64,000 bases of DNA, taken from contig NZ_WHOB01000097.1 of the NCBI RefSeq assembly GCF_013141775.1, positions 62,001-126,000 of the forward strand, written 5' to 3'. Positions within the stretch are counted from its first letter, which is position 1. Every line of letters begins with the position of its first letter. Below the pieces are notes generated by a model. That model did no database searches. It was not told the DNA's origin and worked only from the letters and a program-made list of their open reading frames with translations. Source of the stretch: Paenibacillus phytohabitans. GTDB taxonomy: Bacteria > Bacillota > Bacilli > Paenibacillales > Paenibacillaceae. Below, piece by piece: positions 40,801 to 50,035 of this stretch. The translations under genes were made by a program, and so were the position numbers.

Positions 40801-42376
40801 TCAGATTGGGCTCGAAGCAGGGGACAGCAGTGTCAATTATGCTGCAGGGACAGCCGTTGTCCTCACGGAAGAGAAGAAGCACTACAGCAAGATCATTGAA
40901 CTTGGTGCAGATGCCGGGGCAGAAGGAAACTTGTCCTTCCTGCTGGGGGAATCCGCGGGACTGGCAGAGCTGGATAATGTCCGGCTTACGCCGAAGAAGA
41001 ATCCGCCTGTAATCTCCGGATACCTTCATTTCCAGGCGGACAGCTACTGGAATACGGAGGGTACCTCACTGATCGCCGGCGGTGAAGGTACGAAGGATAT
41101 TACCAGTGTGGATGAAGGCGATTATACCGATTATAAGCTGCGGGTTGCTGCGGGCGGAACCTTCGTACCAGTAGCACGGGTGGCAAGTGTCGAGGAAGAC
41201 TCCGAAGTAGTCATTGAAGTGCTCGACCAGTCAATGCAGGCGGTGGCGGAACCTTTCCGTGTTGCTATCGGCAACACCGGCGGACTCCAAAGCTACCAGC
41301 CGATCAACAGTGCTGCACTGACCCTTCCGGCAGGAACCTATTATCTGCGGATCAGCGGCCAGGGCTACAATCTGGCCTGGCTGGATCTGTCCCGGGAGAT
41401 GGTAGCGGGCGGCAGCTTTGACAGCAAGAGCATGGAAGGCTGGACCCTGTTCAAGAAGGACTGGGATGACAGCGATCCGGTCAAGGATACGGTGGCGTAC
41501 GCTGTATATGGCAATCTTGAAGTGAAGCTTGGCGGAACGGGGGATGAGTCCTGGAATGCCCAGTTGAATCTTAGGGGGCTTACGCTGGAAAAAGGCAAAA
41601 CCTATCAGCTCAGCTTCGATGCCCGCGCGAGTCTTGACCGGAGTATTCTTGCACTGATCCAGCATGACGGGAATGCGGACGGCAACTGGTCTGCAGCTTA
41701 TCTGGAGCAGGCGGCTGTTCTGGGCGGAGAAGACACCCGCTATACGTATATGTTCATCGCAGGGGCAGACGAACCATCTGCCATCCTGCAATTCTCCCTG
41801 GGTAAAATCGATCAGGTGCTTGGTGAACATACCGTTACACTGGACAATATCTCGCTCATCCGGGTACATCCGGCGCTGGCAGGCGGACCTGTCCAGGAGA
41901 ATATGATGGCTAACGGTGATTTCGCCTCCGGTACCGCAGGCTGGAATTTGTATTCAACAGACAGCGGCGAGCTGAGCATTGCGAATGTGGAGGAAGCGCT
42001 GCAGATTCATGTAGGTACGGTTGGCAGCAATTCCTGGGACCGTCAGGTCTTCTATGAAGGCCTGGCGTTAGAACAAGGCAACCGTTATACCTTGACCTTC
42101 AAGGCGAAGGCAGAAGCAGCGCGCCTAATGAATATCAGCATCGGCTGGCTGGATGCCGCGAACAATTACACCTGGCATGGCTACACCAGCGCGATTGTGG
42201 ATCTTACGAACGGGGACAAGCTCTACACCATCGTGTTCGATGTGAATGAAGCCAGTACGGAGATTGGCCGGATTTCCCTGGAGCTTGGGAATATTGCCGG
42301 GGGTGCGGCTGGTAACCTGAATGTTCAGATTGACGATATCCTGCTGGTGAAGAGCGGGGAGATCCCGGCAGAATAA
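37865..42376 (+). CDS. SLH-anchored multidomain GH16 beta-1,3-glucanase
   Basis: A 1503-residue surface enzyme. The TTG start at 37865 is chosen because GGGAGGAATTGA precedes it and a signal peptide begins there (MQRRAIAILLIAQLIVSILPGTPVSMAAP). Three SLH domains (about residues 38-220, e.g. GYADGLFHPQAPVTRAELVMMLNR) bind pyruvylated wall polymer. A beta-rich spacer and a TP/TS linker follow, then GH16 (about 430-695) with GEMDIME, whose glutamates are catalytic, and WPAIWMMP as in laminarinases. After it come two CBM4/9-like modules, a CBM6-like module (about 1055-1180) and two more CBM4/9-like modules. It would degrade beta-1,3-glucans at the cell surface and let sugar be captured locally. 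Confidence 0.92.
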   Translation: MQRRAIAILLIAQLIVSILPGTPVSMAAPAEPQQTSAAAYPDVIQHWAGDAAGRLSADGILKGYADGLFHPQAPVTRAELVMMLNRVFQYTAQGTISFVDVSDSAWYAEPVMKAYQAGVVNGTGGDRFMPDAKVQRQDGFVMLSRAFQLEASAAQELTAFSDNGQVASYASSAVASMVAAGYVSGDLDKRLNPRAPLTRGEAAVILDHMIGWISPAAGEYTPGEVKSNAVVNRTGAVLQGSSIAGSLYVTEGVGEGEFRASRVNVTGRVLIRGGGVNSVVFEQSELGAVVVDKSGAPVRLALNGDTAAESISVRQKSMIEVSAGSKVGQITIGPKATGSSIVNHGTITLLEVEADGVLLNGQPVAKGSKLERPGSVAATPTATSTPAPASTVTVNTGSGSSTATPASTPSPAASVAPTAVPTSTPTATPQRPVEPADAWELVWNDEFDGEAIDTAKWNVQDTGLVYNNELEYYRPENAGLQEDEGNQVLVLEAKNESHQGKNYTSGKLTSKLKGDWTYGKFTVRAKLPVQQGMWPAIWMMPTDELEQYGPWPGSGEMDIMELTGPVASDPDNAGKYPRTVHGSLHYDSPHLSQTDEYLLPEGQTFADGYHEFTMEWLPGLIRYYVDGEKYFETRDWGTKAEGQQDYYTFPAPFDRPFYMILNLAVGGDWPGNPLDSFQSDKMYVDYVRVYKYTDMANWPDVTGKRGEGLPPVTAQRPPLPDGNQIYNGDFNGTVNSSGLPENWDFILNTGGQGEASVVNDPDKGAVAKVAVTQPGTQNYALQLTQMPLLLENGKAYKVTFDAKADAARPFMTKLTEFGGGWTAYSKERTFQLTEEWQTYEYTFNMGNSSDNNVRFEFNLGLDTTAAYFTNVKVVETEPLPVIREPLPDGNLIFNSGFDLGEDRMKYWTYEVAAGSGAGAAARVTNELVFPIMDRKLVSSVQVPGADAGSVKLSQSGLPLTPGTAYELSFDGKADRNLPVQIGLEAGDSSVNYAAGTAVVLTEEKKHYSKIIELGADAGAEGNLSFLLGESAGLAELDNVRLTPKKNPPVISGYLHFQADSYWNTEGTSLIAGGEGTKDITSVDEGDYTDYKLRVAAGGTFVPVARVASVEEDSEVVIEVLDQSMQAVAEPFRVAIGNTGGLQSYQPINSAALTLPAGTYYLRISGQGYNLAWLDLSREMVAGGSFDSKSMEGWTLFKKDWDDSDPVKDTVAYAVYGNLEVKLGGTGDESWNAQLNLRGLTLEKGKTYQLSFDARASLDRSILALIQHDGNADGNWSAAYLEQAAVLGGEDTRYTYMFIAGADEPSAILQFSLGKIDQVLGEHTVTLDNISLIRVHPALAGGPVQENMMANGDFASGTAGWNLYSTDSGELSIANVEEALQIHVGTVGSNSWDRQVFYEGLALEQGNRYTLTFKAKAEAARLMNISIGWLDAANNYTWHGYTSAIVDLTNGDKLYTIVFDVNEASTEIGRISLELGNIAGGAAGNLNVQIDDILLVKSGEIPAE

Positions 42377-42437
42377 GCGTTACAGCAGCATAATTACACC
42401 TGCCTGCACAGCAGGCAGAATAGAGCAGGGACCGGGG

Positions 42438-44048
42438 CTAATTCGCCCGGTCCCTGAATTCTTGCGGCGTCATATGGCTGTATTCCTTGAACAGCTTAAT
42501 GAAATAATGGGCATTGGAGTAGCCGAGTGCAGCGGATATTTCATAGATTTTAAGTGCGGAATGGGTAAGCAGGTAAGCGGCTTTTTCCATTTTAGCTGAA
42601 CTGATATGGTCACTGAGCCGTTTCCCGGTCTCTGCCTTATAGATTTTGGAGAGATAGACTGGATGCAGCTTAACCTCGTCCGCAATAGCATTCAGCGACA
42701 CGTAGTGCAGGTTGAGATCGATGTATTCATGAACCTTCTGAATCAATACACTGCGCATATCCTTGCGTTCACTGTCAAAATGCTCCTTAAGCAGCGCCAG
42801 CATCCGTAGTGCATAATCCAGCAGCTTGTCCGGAGTGTGGAAGCTTCCCCCGCCAGGCATGGTGCTCCCGGTGATGTCCCCGAGCATTGTATTGTTTTTG
42901 TGGGCGAAATAGTAGAAGGCCGTTTCCATATACAGCTTGGCCTCTTCAATATGCTCCGGGGAATGGCCGTCCGTCTCTATTAGCTCGGCATGGATATTCC
43001 GGACTTTGGACTCGATGCTGTCCCAGTTACTAGCCTCCAGCAGATGGAACAGAGTGGGCGGCTCATACAGCGACTGAAGGGTCGTGATCCGCTTCTCTGC
43101 GGTGTCTTCCGCCTTCAGAAAAACACCTGTTTCGTGGCCGATATGCGCTCTGATCGTGGATATGGCAGTCTGGTACAGGCTGTACACCTGATCCGGGAAC
43201 GATCCCCAGCCTGTAGCAATCACGGAAATGCCGCCGCCGATGACGGTGCTTACGTTTTTTTGCAGCTGGTAAGCCGTCTGGATCATCTGACTGTGCAGGG
43301 ACGGCAGGTTGTCCCGGCAATCCTCCGTAAGCGGCTGAAGAACAAGCACAAGATAATCATGGACATCCTTGCAGGACCACATGGCAAACCGCTCCTGAAA
43401 CAGCTCATGGGCGATGTTGACAATCGCATATTCAAATAACTGCATACTGTTCACATCATGCTGTTGAAAATAATCCTCCAGCCGGATCACCAGCAAGGCC
43501 GCCGGCCGCTCCAGTGTGAAGGGCAGACTGAACTGGTCAAGCTGCTCTACCAGCTGCCGGTTGCCCGGCTTGCGGCCCTGCAGCAGCCCGTTGAGGAGCC
43601 GGTCCCGCAGCAGAGGCAGGTGCTCGCGGAAGGTTTGCAGCGTCCGTTGATAGGAAGCGCGGGTCTCCCATTCCTTCCGGATCTCCAGCAGCAGCTGTTC
43701 AAGCACCTCCATGAGCGGCCCGTTGCCGATCGGCTTCAGCAGATAAGCGCTGGCCTGCTGGGAAATGGCCTGTTTGGCGTATTCAAATTCCGAATATCCG
43801 GTCAGCAGAACCGTTTTGATGTGTTTCCACTCCCGGCGGGTATGCCCGATAAGCTGCAGGCCGGACATCTCCGGCATATTAATGTCGGTGACCACAATAT
43901 CCACCGGGTGCTGGCGGAGAATCTCCAGCGCCTCGTATCCCGAATAGGCTCTGTGCACCTGCTCGACCTGCAGCTCATTCCAGGGGATGGAGATGAATAA
44001 GTCGTCTACAACATAGGGTTCGTCGTCAACCAGCAGAATCTGATACAT
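42438..44048 (-). CDS. YesN-type response regulator with AraC output domain
   Basis: A 536-residue protein with a receiver domain at residues 1-120 (LLVDDEPYVVDD, phospho-acceptor Asp in VVTDINMPEM at about 55, conserved Thr/Lys in LLTGYSEFEYAK and YLLKPIG). A long middle region follows, and then an AraC HTH at about 435-536 (LNAIADEVKLHPVYLSKIYKAETGKRLSDHI; ISAALGYSNAHYFIKLFKEYSHMTPQEFR). Its start overlaps the end of the sensor kinase gene by 23 bp, so both are made together. Such pairs control carbohydrate uptake and hydrolase genes in Paenibacillus; the flanking glucanases and binding protein are likely targets. Confidence 0.93.
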   Translation of the reverse strand: MYQILLVDDEPYVVDDLFISIPWNELQVEQVHRAYSGYEALEILRQHPVDIVVTDINMPEMSGLQLIGHTRREWKHIKTVLLTGYSEFEYAKQAISQQASAYLLKPIGNGPLMEVLEQLLLEIRKEWETRASYQRTLQTFREHLPLLRDRLLNGLLQGRKPGNRQLVEQLDQFSLPFTLERPAALLVIRLEDYFQQHDVNSMQLFEYAIVNIAHELFQERFAMWSCKDVHDYLVLVLQPLTEDCRDNLPSLHSQMIQTAYQLQKNVSTVIGGGISVIATGWGSFPDQVYSLYQTAISTIRAHIGHETGVFLKAEDTAEKRITTLQSLYEPPTLFHLLEASNWDSIESKVRNIHAELIETDGHSPEHIEEAKLYMETAFYYFAHKNNTMLGDITGSTMPGGGSFHTPDKLLDYALRMLALLKEHFDSERKDMRSVLIQKVHEYIDLNLHYVSLNAIADEVKLHPVYLSKIYKAETGKRLSDHISSAKMEKAAYLLTHSALKIYEISAALGYSNAHYFIKLFKEYSHMTPQEFRDRAN

Positions 44049-45771
44049 AGTTGTCCTCTTTCTTCCGGATATGCAGGGTGACCATAAGTCCGCCCTGCTC
44101 AGATGCTGTAATCAGGATTGCCGATGTTTCGCCGAATTGATGCTTCAGGCGCTGCTGCACATTCCAGAGGCCGCAGCCGCCGTCCAGGCGCTCCTGTTCA
44201 TTCAGACGGTCTTGCAGCAAGGCGATTCCGGTCTCATCCATTCCGGCTCCGTTATCTTCAACGGAGATGACGAGTTCACTGCCGCTGCGGGCGGCACGGA
44301 TGAGAATGAAGCCGAGGCCGATTCTTCGCTCAATCCCGTGGATGATGCTGTTCTCCACCAGCGGCTGGATCAAGAGGCGCGGAATACGCTCGTCCAGCAG
44401 CTCTGCGGGAATCTCAAGCTCATACCTGAGCCGCTGCTTGCGGAGGTTCTGGATCGACAGATAATTCTCGAGCAGCTTGACTTCATCGGCAACCGTAGTC
44501 AGTGAATGATCCATCCTGGTGATATAGCGGTAGTACTCTCCAAGATTCAGTGCCATGGCCTCGACAGAGTCCGTATCTCCGATGCTGGCCTTGCTCTTTA
44601 TGAAGAACAGGCAGTTGTACAGAAAATGCGGGTTAATCTGTGACTGCAGCTGTTTGAGATAAGCGTCCTTAGCCCGCAGCTGCTCCAGATACACTTGTTC
44701 AATCAAGGATTGCAGCGTGGCAGCCATCTCGTTAAACTCCTGGTTCAGCAGCGAGAAATCACTGTTGGTCCGGACATGGATACGGGTGGACCAGCGGCCT
44801 TCCTTCATGCGGTTCAGCGAACGCAGGAGCAGGCTGATCGGCCGCTGCACCTGACGGTACAAGAGCAGCGTCAGCAGCAGGCTCATCCCCAGCAGCACAA
44901 CGGTCGCTGTAATGAAAGAATAACGGCTGCTGTGAATCGGCTGCAGAATCTGCTCCAGCGGGGAGTAGTGGATGACATGCCAGCCCAGCGTGGCCGAGCG
45001 GACGGCGCTGACCAGATAGCTTCCATTCCCCAGCTTAAGAATCGTTGAGATCTCCTGAGCCTGCGGGAAATCGGGCAACTGGCTCACCAGCTGCCCGGCA
45101 ATCTGTTCGTCCGCAGGCTGCGGATTCAGTACCCCGTAGCCGGTATGATAGAGAAAGGTACCGCCGCTGCCCGGCGGCTGGTAACTCCCGAGCATTTTAG
45201 CAATGTTGGAGACAGGGAACTTCACTTCAATGATCATATTAGCCTGGGACGGCTTCTCCCGGAAATTAGCCGGATCGGAGAGCATCAGCCGGAAGCCGCC
45301 AGCGCCGCTATTCCCGGAGGGGCCGGGCGAATATTCCCAGCCTGCAGGCAGCGAATGCCGCAAATCGGCTGTGTCGAAGCTCAGGGAAGGATCGGTGGAG
45401 AGCGTCTCTCCCTTAAGCAGGTTGAAGATTAGAAGCTGATTCTCCCAGGTGCTTGAGCCGGTCTGCAGGGACAGCTTCTCCAGCACCGTGCGGATGGTCT
45501 GGCTGACATCTATGAGATGGCCGAGCTGCTGCAGCTGCACATAATCACGGATCGTCGGGTCCCGCCGCAGGGCATATACGCTTCCGGCCAGCTGGTTAAT
45601 ATTATTGTCGATCTGCGCAGTCAGAAACTCCAGATGGTTCAGGTCAGTCGTCTTGATCTGCCGGGTGATGACGCGGATATCCTTGCGGTAGGAGAACCCG
45701 TAGAAGATAAGGGTTACCATAATGAGCGAGATCAGAATAGCAACCATTTTGACGAACAAGTTAGCGCGCAT
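44026..45771 (-). CDS. YesM-type sensor histidine kinase
   Basis: A 581-residue membrane kinase with a first membrane segment at about residues 8-27 and an extracellular sensing domain (about 28-285). The second membrane segment is at about 287-307 (FITATVVLLGMSLLLTLLLY). HAMP and coiled coil follow, then His_kinase with the phospho-acceptor in QINPHFLYNCLFFIKSKA and HATPase motifs LVENSIIHGIE (N box) and EDNGAGM (G1). It signals to the overlapping response regulator. It is divergent from a solute-binding lipoprotein, which may present the inducing sugar to it. Confidence 0.93.
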   Translation of the reverse strand: MRANLFVKMVAILISLIMVTLIFYGFSYRKDIRVITRQIKTTDLNHLEFLTAQIDNNINQLAGSVYALRRDPTIRDYVQLQQLGHLIDVSQTIRTVLEKLSLQTGSSTWENQLLIFNLLKGETLSTDPSLSFDTADLRHSLPAGWEYSPGPSGNSGAGGFRLMLSDPANFREKPSQANMIIEVKFPVSNIAKMLGSYQPPGSGGTFLYHTGYGVLNPQPADEQIAGQLVSQLPDFPQAQEISTILKLGNGSYLVSAVRSATLGWHVIHYSPLEQILQPIHSSRYSFITATVVLLGMSLLLTLLLYRQVQRPISLLLRSLNRMKEGRWSTRIHVRTNSDFSLLNQEFNEMAATLQSLIEQVYLEQLRAKDAYLKQLQSQINPHFLYNCLFFIKSKASIGDTDSVEAMALNLGEYYRYITRMDHSLTTVADEVKLLENYLSIQNLRKQRLRYELEIPAELLDERIPRLLIQPLVENSIIHGIERRIGLGFILIRAARSGSELVISVEDNGAGMDETGIALLQDRLNEQERLDGGCGLWNVQQRLKHQFGETSAILITASEQGGLMVTLHIRKKEDNYVSDSAG

Positions 45772-45914
45772 CCGCTGTTAATCATCCTTTTTCTTCAAGT
45801 ATATAATAGATTGAACCGCTTTCATGAATCATGAAAACTATACCATATTTGCACCGGCAGTTATGCTATACTTTTGAATATTCGTTACTATGAAAACGCT
45901 GTTAGGAGGAGACT

Positions 45915-47504
45915 ATGCGTCTATATGCACTTCTCGCTGTAGGAATCATGCTGGTCTCCGGCTGCTCCTTCGCCGGAGATGATCCCTCTGATATCATTCC
46001 GGCAGCCGTGCAGCCAGAGGCTCAGACTGTACATTATGATGAACGGCTTGGCAAATACGTTCCCGCTGTAGATTTATATACCGTCGGAGTGATTAATCCC
46101 GACATGAGCTTCAAAGAAGGCGAAAGCCTGGAGTCTAACGTGCATACCCGCTGGGCCGAAGAGCGGCTGGGAATCCGCATCCGTTATTTATGGACGTTAC
46201 CCGGCTCCTCAGAGATCTATGCCAATAAGCTGCGTCTGGAGCTGGCCAAAGGGAATATGCCGGATATCGTAACCACACGGGACCGCGAAGTGATTCAGGA
46301 GCTGATTGATTCCGGTCAATTCCGGGAAGCCGGCAGCCTGTTCCAGCGTTATGCCTCTCCGGCATGGAAGGCTGCAATGGACGAGGAGCCGGCGGTCTGG
46401 AACAGCCTGGAGCGGGACGGCCAGCAATATGCAATTCCCATTCTCGATTATGAATATAACTCGGACCCGGTATTATGGATCCGCGCAGATTGGCTGAAGA
46501 AGCTCAAGCTACCAGTGCCGGAGACCCTGGATGAGCTGGAGACGGTTATGGATGCCTTTGCAAACGGTGATCCGGACGGGAACGGCCTGAAGGATACGTT
46601 CGGATTATCTGTAAGCTTCAGAAATGGAGCCAGCACCTGGATGGGCGATGCAAGCTGGATCTTCGGAGCCTTCGGGACAGTCCCCGAGCAGTGGAACACT
46701 CTGCCGGACGGCACTCTGCAGTACGGGTCCGTGATGCCGGCCGCCGGGCAGGCGCTTGCCCTCATGAAGAGCTGGGTGGACAAAGGGTACCTCTCCAAGG
46801 ATAACGCCTGGCAGGATGAAGAAGGAGCCGCAGCGCTATTCACTTCGGGCAAGGCCGGCATCATTGCCGGGCCGTTCTGGATGAGGGGCTGGCCGCTGAC
46901 CAAGCTGGCGGATCTTGACCCGGAGGCCGTAATCCAGGCCGTCCCCCTTCCTTCGGGACCTGACGGGAGGGTGCAGCGGCGGGGGCTGCTTCCTGTTAAC
47001 GGAGCCATTCTGATCAATAAGAAGATGGAGCATCCGGAAATCTTTTTCACCTATCAGAATTATCTGTTCGATTATTACGCCACCTCGAGCGGAGAATTCG
47101 CAAACGGGCTGGCTAAGGGATATGACTGGACGGAGCAGGATGGCGAGACTGTGACGGATCCGGCCTTGCTCCCGCAGGGAGGGATCCGTGTCGAGTCCTA
47201 TACGCTGACCTTCGATGGAGCCCGTATTCCGTCCAGAGTGATTAAGGAGATTCCCCAAGATATAGCTCCTGTGCTGCTCTCGCAGCTGGATGCCTCCCTC
47301 CAGGATCAGTTCACCGGTCCGCCCACACGCACCATGCGGACCAGCTGGGAGCTGCTGCAGAAGCTGGAACAGAAGACGTTCGAGCAGATCATCTTTGGTG
47401 ATCTTTCGGTAAGCGAATTCCCCGCCTTTGTCACCAAATGGTCGCAGTATGGCGGTGAGCAGGTTACCAGGGAAGTGGGCGAGTGGTATCTCGCCCAGCC
47501 GTAA
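45915..47504 (+). CDS. Orphan extracellular solute-binding lipoprotein (sugar type)
   Basis: A 529-residue lipoprotein with a short signal and lipobox LVSGC (Cys about residue 17). The mature part is a family 1-like binding protein: LELAKGNMPDIVTTRDREVIQELIDSGQFREAGSLFQRYASPAWKA, WIRADWLKKLKLPVPETLDELETVMDAF, an EF-like DPDGNGLKD, and FTSGKAGIIAGPFWMRGWP. ATG 45915 follows TTAGGAGGAGACT. No permease or ATPase gene is near. It lies back to back with YesM and may act as a co-sensor or supply a distant LplB/LplC-type permease. Confidence 0.88.
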   Translation: MRLYALLAVGIMLVSGCSFAGDDPSDIIPAAVQPEAQTVHYDERLGKYVPAVDLYTVGVINPDMSFKEGESLESNVHTRWAEERLGIRIRYLWTLPGSSEIYANKLRLELAKGNMPDIVTTRDREVIQELIDSGQFREAGSLFQRYASPAWKAAMDEEPAVWNSLERDGQQYAIPILDYEYNSDPVLWIRADWLKKLKLPVPETLDELETVMDAFANGDPDGNGLKDTFGLSVSFRNGASTWMGDASWIFGAFGTVPEQWNTLPDGTLQYGSVMPAAGQALALMKSWVDKGYLSKDNAWQDEEGAAALFTSGKAGIIAGPFWMRGWPLTKLADLDPEAVIQAVPLPSGPDGRVQRRGLLPVNGAILINKKMEHPEIFFTYQNYLFDYYATSSGEFANGLAKGYDWTEQDGETVTDPALLPQGGIRVESYTLTFDGARIPSRVIKEIPQDIAPVLLSQLDASLQDQFTGPPTRTMRTSWELLQKLEQKTFEQIIFGDLSVSEFPAFVTKWSQYGGEQVTREVGEWYLAQP

Positions 47505-47555
47505 TACGGTACCGGAAGCTCCCTTGAGGACAGCCGGGTTTGCCTTGGAATACAG

Positions 47556-47609
47556 CAGGAGACTGTGTATACCGGATGCTTCCGGCATACGCAGTCTCCT
47601 GTTTTTTTG
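47556..47609. terminator. Terminator between convergent lipoprotein and lichenase genes
   Basis: CAGGAGACTG/CAGTCTCCTG with an inner ACCGGA/TCCGG stem and seven T. Confidence 0.9.
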
Positions 47610-47640
47610 CAGCATAAGCAGTTGGTCCCGGGGGGCCTGT

Positions 47641-48363
47641 TCAGTTGCTGGTATATTTCACAAAATCATAATAGGCGTAGAGCGGATTCGCACCGTTATA
47701 AGCGCCGAGCCAGGAATCTACCCCTGTACCGTTCCAGATGTTCATCATAATTTTACCGGCGTGGGTGGGGATATTGCTGGTGGCCGTATGCTTCAGCACT
47801 CCGTCGACGTACCACTTGATCGAGCCGGGCTGCCAGTCAAAAGCATAGATATGATAGCCCTGTGAGGCGTCAAATCCCAGATTTACCACCTTTTCATGGC
47901 CGCCTACACCGTTCGTGAAATAATTGAACTGCACCTTGGTCGTATCCTTGCCGAGGAATTCGATATCAATCTCATCCCAGGGGTTGCCGTCCGACGGGCC
48001 GGTGTACGTGAAGAAGGAGGAGACAATTCCGGTGTTTTTGGCCGGCATCATATTCACTTCGTATTTACCGTAGCCGTATTTATACACAGAGCGCAGTTCG
48101 GCACCGTCAAAGGTATTGTAGGCCGGACTTGTAAGGGCCAGCCGCAGCTGTCCGCCGCTGGTGAAGCTGATGTTATTCGCACGCCACGTACAATTGAACA
48201 TGCCCCCGTTGGAGTAGCCGTCTGCCTTGGCCCATGTATCTGCATTGAAATAGGTTAGCGGTTCCCAAAAGACCGTTGCCGCCGAAGCAGGCGTTGTAAT
48301 CATAAAACAGCTCATCAATGCTATAGCCAGGCTGCCCCTCCACATTTTTCTCCAATTCCTCAT
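47641..48363 (-). CDS. bglS: Secreted GH16 lichenase (endo-beta-1,3-1,4-glucanase)
   Basis: A 240-residue secreted enzyme with a signal peptide (to about ASA-ATVF, residue 28). The single GH16 jelly-roll has the lichenase active site DEIDIEFLGKD with nucleophile and acid glutamates. YGKYEVNMMPAKNTGIVSSFFTYTGP and HIYAFDWQPGSIKWYVDG are near-diagnostic of Bacillus/Paenibacillus BglS/LicA. It cuts mixed-linkage beta-glucans. It is convergent with the binding lipoprotein and probably belongs to the same glucan-use regulon as the SLH-GH16 enzyme. Confidence 0.95.
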   Translation of the reverse strand: MRNWRKMWRGSLAIALMSCFMITTPASAATVFWEPLTYFNADTWAKADGYSNGGMFNCTWRANNISFTSGGQLRLALTSPAYNTFDGAELRSVYKYGYGKYEVNMMPAKNTGIVSSFFTYTGPSDGNPWDEIDIEFLGKDTTKVQFNYFTNGVGGHEKVVNLGFDASQGYHIYAFDWQPGSIKWYVDGVLKHTATSNIPTHAGKIMMNIWNGTGVDSWLGAYNGANPLYAYYDFVKYTSN

Positions 48364-48581
48364 TACACCATCAGCTCCCCGTGAAAGCGTTTGTAATTAC
48401 GGGTTAATCTTACCTGATGCGGGCGGGGTGGACTATAACAAGTTGTGAATTTGCATACCAAATAATCAAGATCATCAAGTTTCATGAGGCTGGCGGGAAA
48501 TGGCGGTTATTTTGCGGCAGGCATACATATACTTACTTAGTACTGAAGCCAGTCCAGAACTGCTGCAAGGAGGGTGTGCTC

Positions 48582-49649
48582 ATGGAGCAATGGTCCCAAA
48601 GTAAATGGTTCCGCTGGATGATCGGCGTGCTGCTCTCCCTGATCATTCTGTATTTCGTCTGGCTGCTCCGCCCCATGCTGGAGGGAATATTCCTGTTTCT
48701 AAAAGCGATCCTCGCCCCGTTCCTGGCGGCAATGATCATCTCATATGTGCTGAATCCCGTGGTTTCCATGCTCTCCAGGAGAAAAATGCCGCGCAGCGTG
48801 GCCGTCCTGCTGATCTATGCCGTATTTCTCACCTCACTGGCGGTCATTCTGATCAACCTGATCCCCATGTTCATCGAGCAGCTTGAGGAGCTAAACGAGC
48901 ATCTGCCGGAGATGACACTGCATGCGCAGGGCCTGATGCGGGGCATGAACTCCAGACTGATTCCGCCCGGTGTGGAGACGGGAATGAATAACTGGTTTTA
49001 TCAGCTGGAAAACCGCCTGGCCGAAGGCATCTCCCACTTCCTTGATAATATTGCTTCAACCATTGGCATCCTGTTCAATGCATTCATTGTGCCTTTTCTG
49101 GTGTTCTACATCCTGAAGGACTTCGATGTGTTCGAAAGAACCGTCGTATCCTGCCTGCCCCGGTCCCGCCGCAAGTCGATTGTCACCCTGCTGAAGGACA
49201 TTGATGAGGCACTCGGCAACTATATCCGCGGGCAGTTTCTTGTCTGCATCATCATCGGCGTGCTGGCCTATATCGGCTATATGATTATCGGTATGCCTTA
49301 TGCGCTGCTCTTCGCCTGCGTAGTAGCGGTCTTTAACATTGTGCCTTATATGGGTCCGTTTCTGGGGGCGGCTCCGGCCATTGTAATGGCTTCAACCCTC
49401 TCGTGGCGCCTGGTACTGATGGTTGCTGTGGTGAATACACTATGCCAAATGCTGGAGAGCAACGTTATTTCGCCACAGGTGGTCGGGCGGAAGCTGCATC
49501 TGCATCCGCTGCTGATTATCTTCGCGCTGCTGGTCGGCGGGGAGATCGCCGGAATGATCGGACTGATTCTGGCGGTGCCGTTCTTCGCAGCCGGCAAAGT
49601 GGTCATTCAGCATATCATCGCCTATTATATCCGCAGAAAGCCGGCATAA
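48582..49649 (+). CDS. AI-2E-family membrane transporter (YdbI/YtvI-like)
   Basis: A 355-residue protein with about seven to eight membrane segments, PF01594 family. ATG at 48582 is chosen because AAGGAGGG precedes it. Family marks seen: PFLAAMIISYVLNPVV, the extracytoplasmic amphipathic region, FIVPFLVFYILKDFD, and the conserved end NIVPYMGPFLGAAPAIV and PLLIIFALLVGGEIAGMIGLILAVP. Members include the AI-2 exporter TqsA and Na+/H+ antiporters; this protein's substrate is not known. It precedes the leuS T-box leader. Confidence 0.9.
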   Translation: MEQWSQSKWFRWMIGVLLSLIILYFVWLLRPMLEGIFLFLKAILAPFLAAMIISYVLNPVVSMLSRRKMPRSVAVLLIYAVFLTSLAVILINLIPMFIEQLEELNEHLPEMTLHAQGLMRGMNSRLIPPGVETGMNNWFYQLENRLAEGISHFLDNIASTIGILFNAFIVPFLVFYILKDFDVFERTVVSCLPRSRRKSIVTLLKDIDEALGNYIRGQFLVCIIIGVLAYIGYMIIGMPYALLFACVVAVFNIVPYMGPFLGAAPAIVMASTLSWRLVLMVAVVNTLCQMLESNVISPQVVGRKLHLHPLLIIFALLVGGEIAGMIGLILAVPFFAAGKVVIQHIIAYYIRRKPA

Positions 49650-49671
49650 AAGCAGGGATATCGTTAAATCA

Positions 49672-49701
49672 TTGACGGTACATGTATCTTTTGGTTATAA
49701 T
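49672..49701 (+). promoter_or_regulatory. Promoter of the leuS T-box transcript
   Basis: TTGACG (49672-49677) and TATAAT (49696-49701) with an 18-bp spacer and a TGTGG start region. It fits a sigma-A promoter placed just before the T-box leader. Confidence 0.75.
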
Positions 49702-49709
49702 GTGGTGAA

Positions 49710-50034
49710 TATTACGAGTAAAGAGCAGTACACATAGCAGTGCGATGAAGAGGAGTATTAATTCGTGAGACCGTTATTCAGAGAGCCGGCACCCCAGGTG
49801 CGAGCCGGTTAACGGACCGCAGTGAACTCACCTCGGAGTAATGGCGCGAGCCGCAGGGTTCCTTAAGCTTCATTAATAAGGAGACCGGCGTGTGAACCGT
49901 CGTCGCCTCACCCCCGCTAAAGGGTGTCAAAGTGAGTGCCGGACAAAGAATGTCCGCCGCTAACTAGGGTGGTACCACGGGAATTCAAACCTCTCGTCCC
50001 TAGCGATAATACGCTAGGGATGGGAGGTTTTTTT
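49710..50034 (+). ncRNA. T-box leader riboswitch for leuS (Leu, CTC specifier)
   Basis: The conserved T-box AGGGTGGTACCACG lies at 49966-49979, followed by a terminator with arms AAACCTCTCGTCCCTAGCG and CGCTAGGGATGGGAGGTTT. In stem I, GTGAA-CTC-A places a CTC leucine codon at 49827-49829 as the specifier. An AGTAA-type loop is also present. Uncharged tRNA-Leu would pair with CTC and with the T-box bulge, forming the antiterminator and letting leuS be transcribed. The specifier agrees with the gene controlled. Confidence 0.93.
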
Positions 50035-50035
50035 G

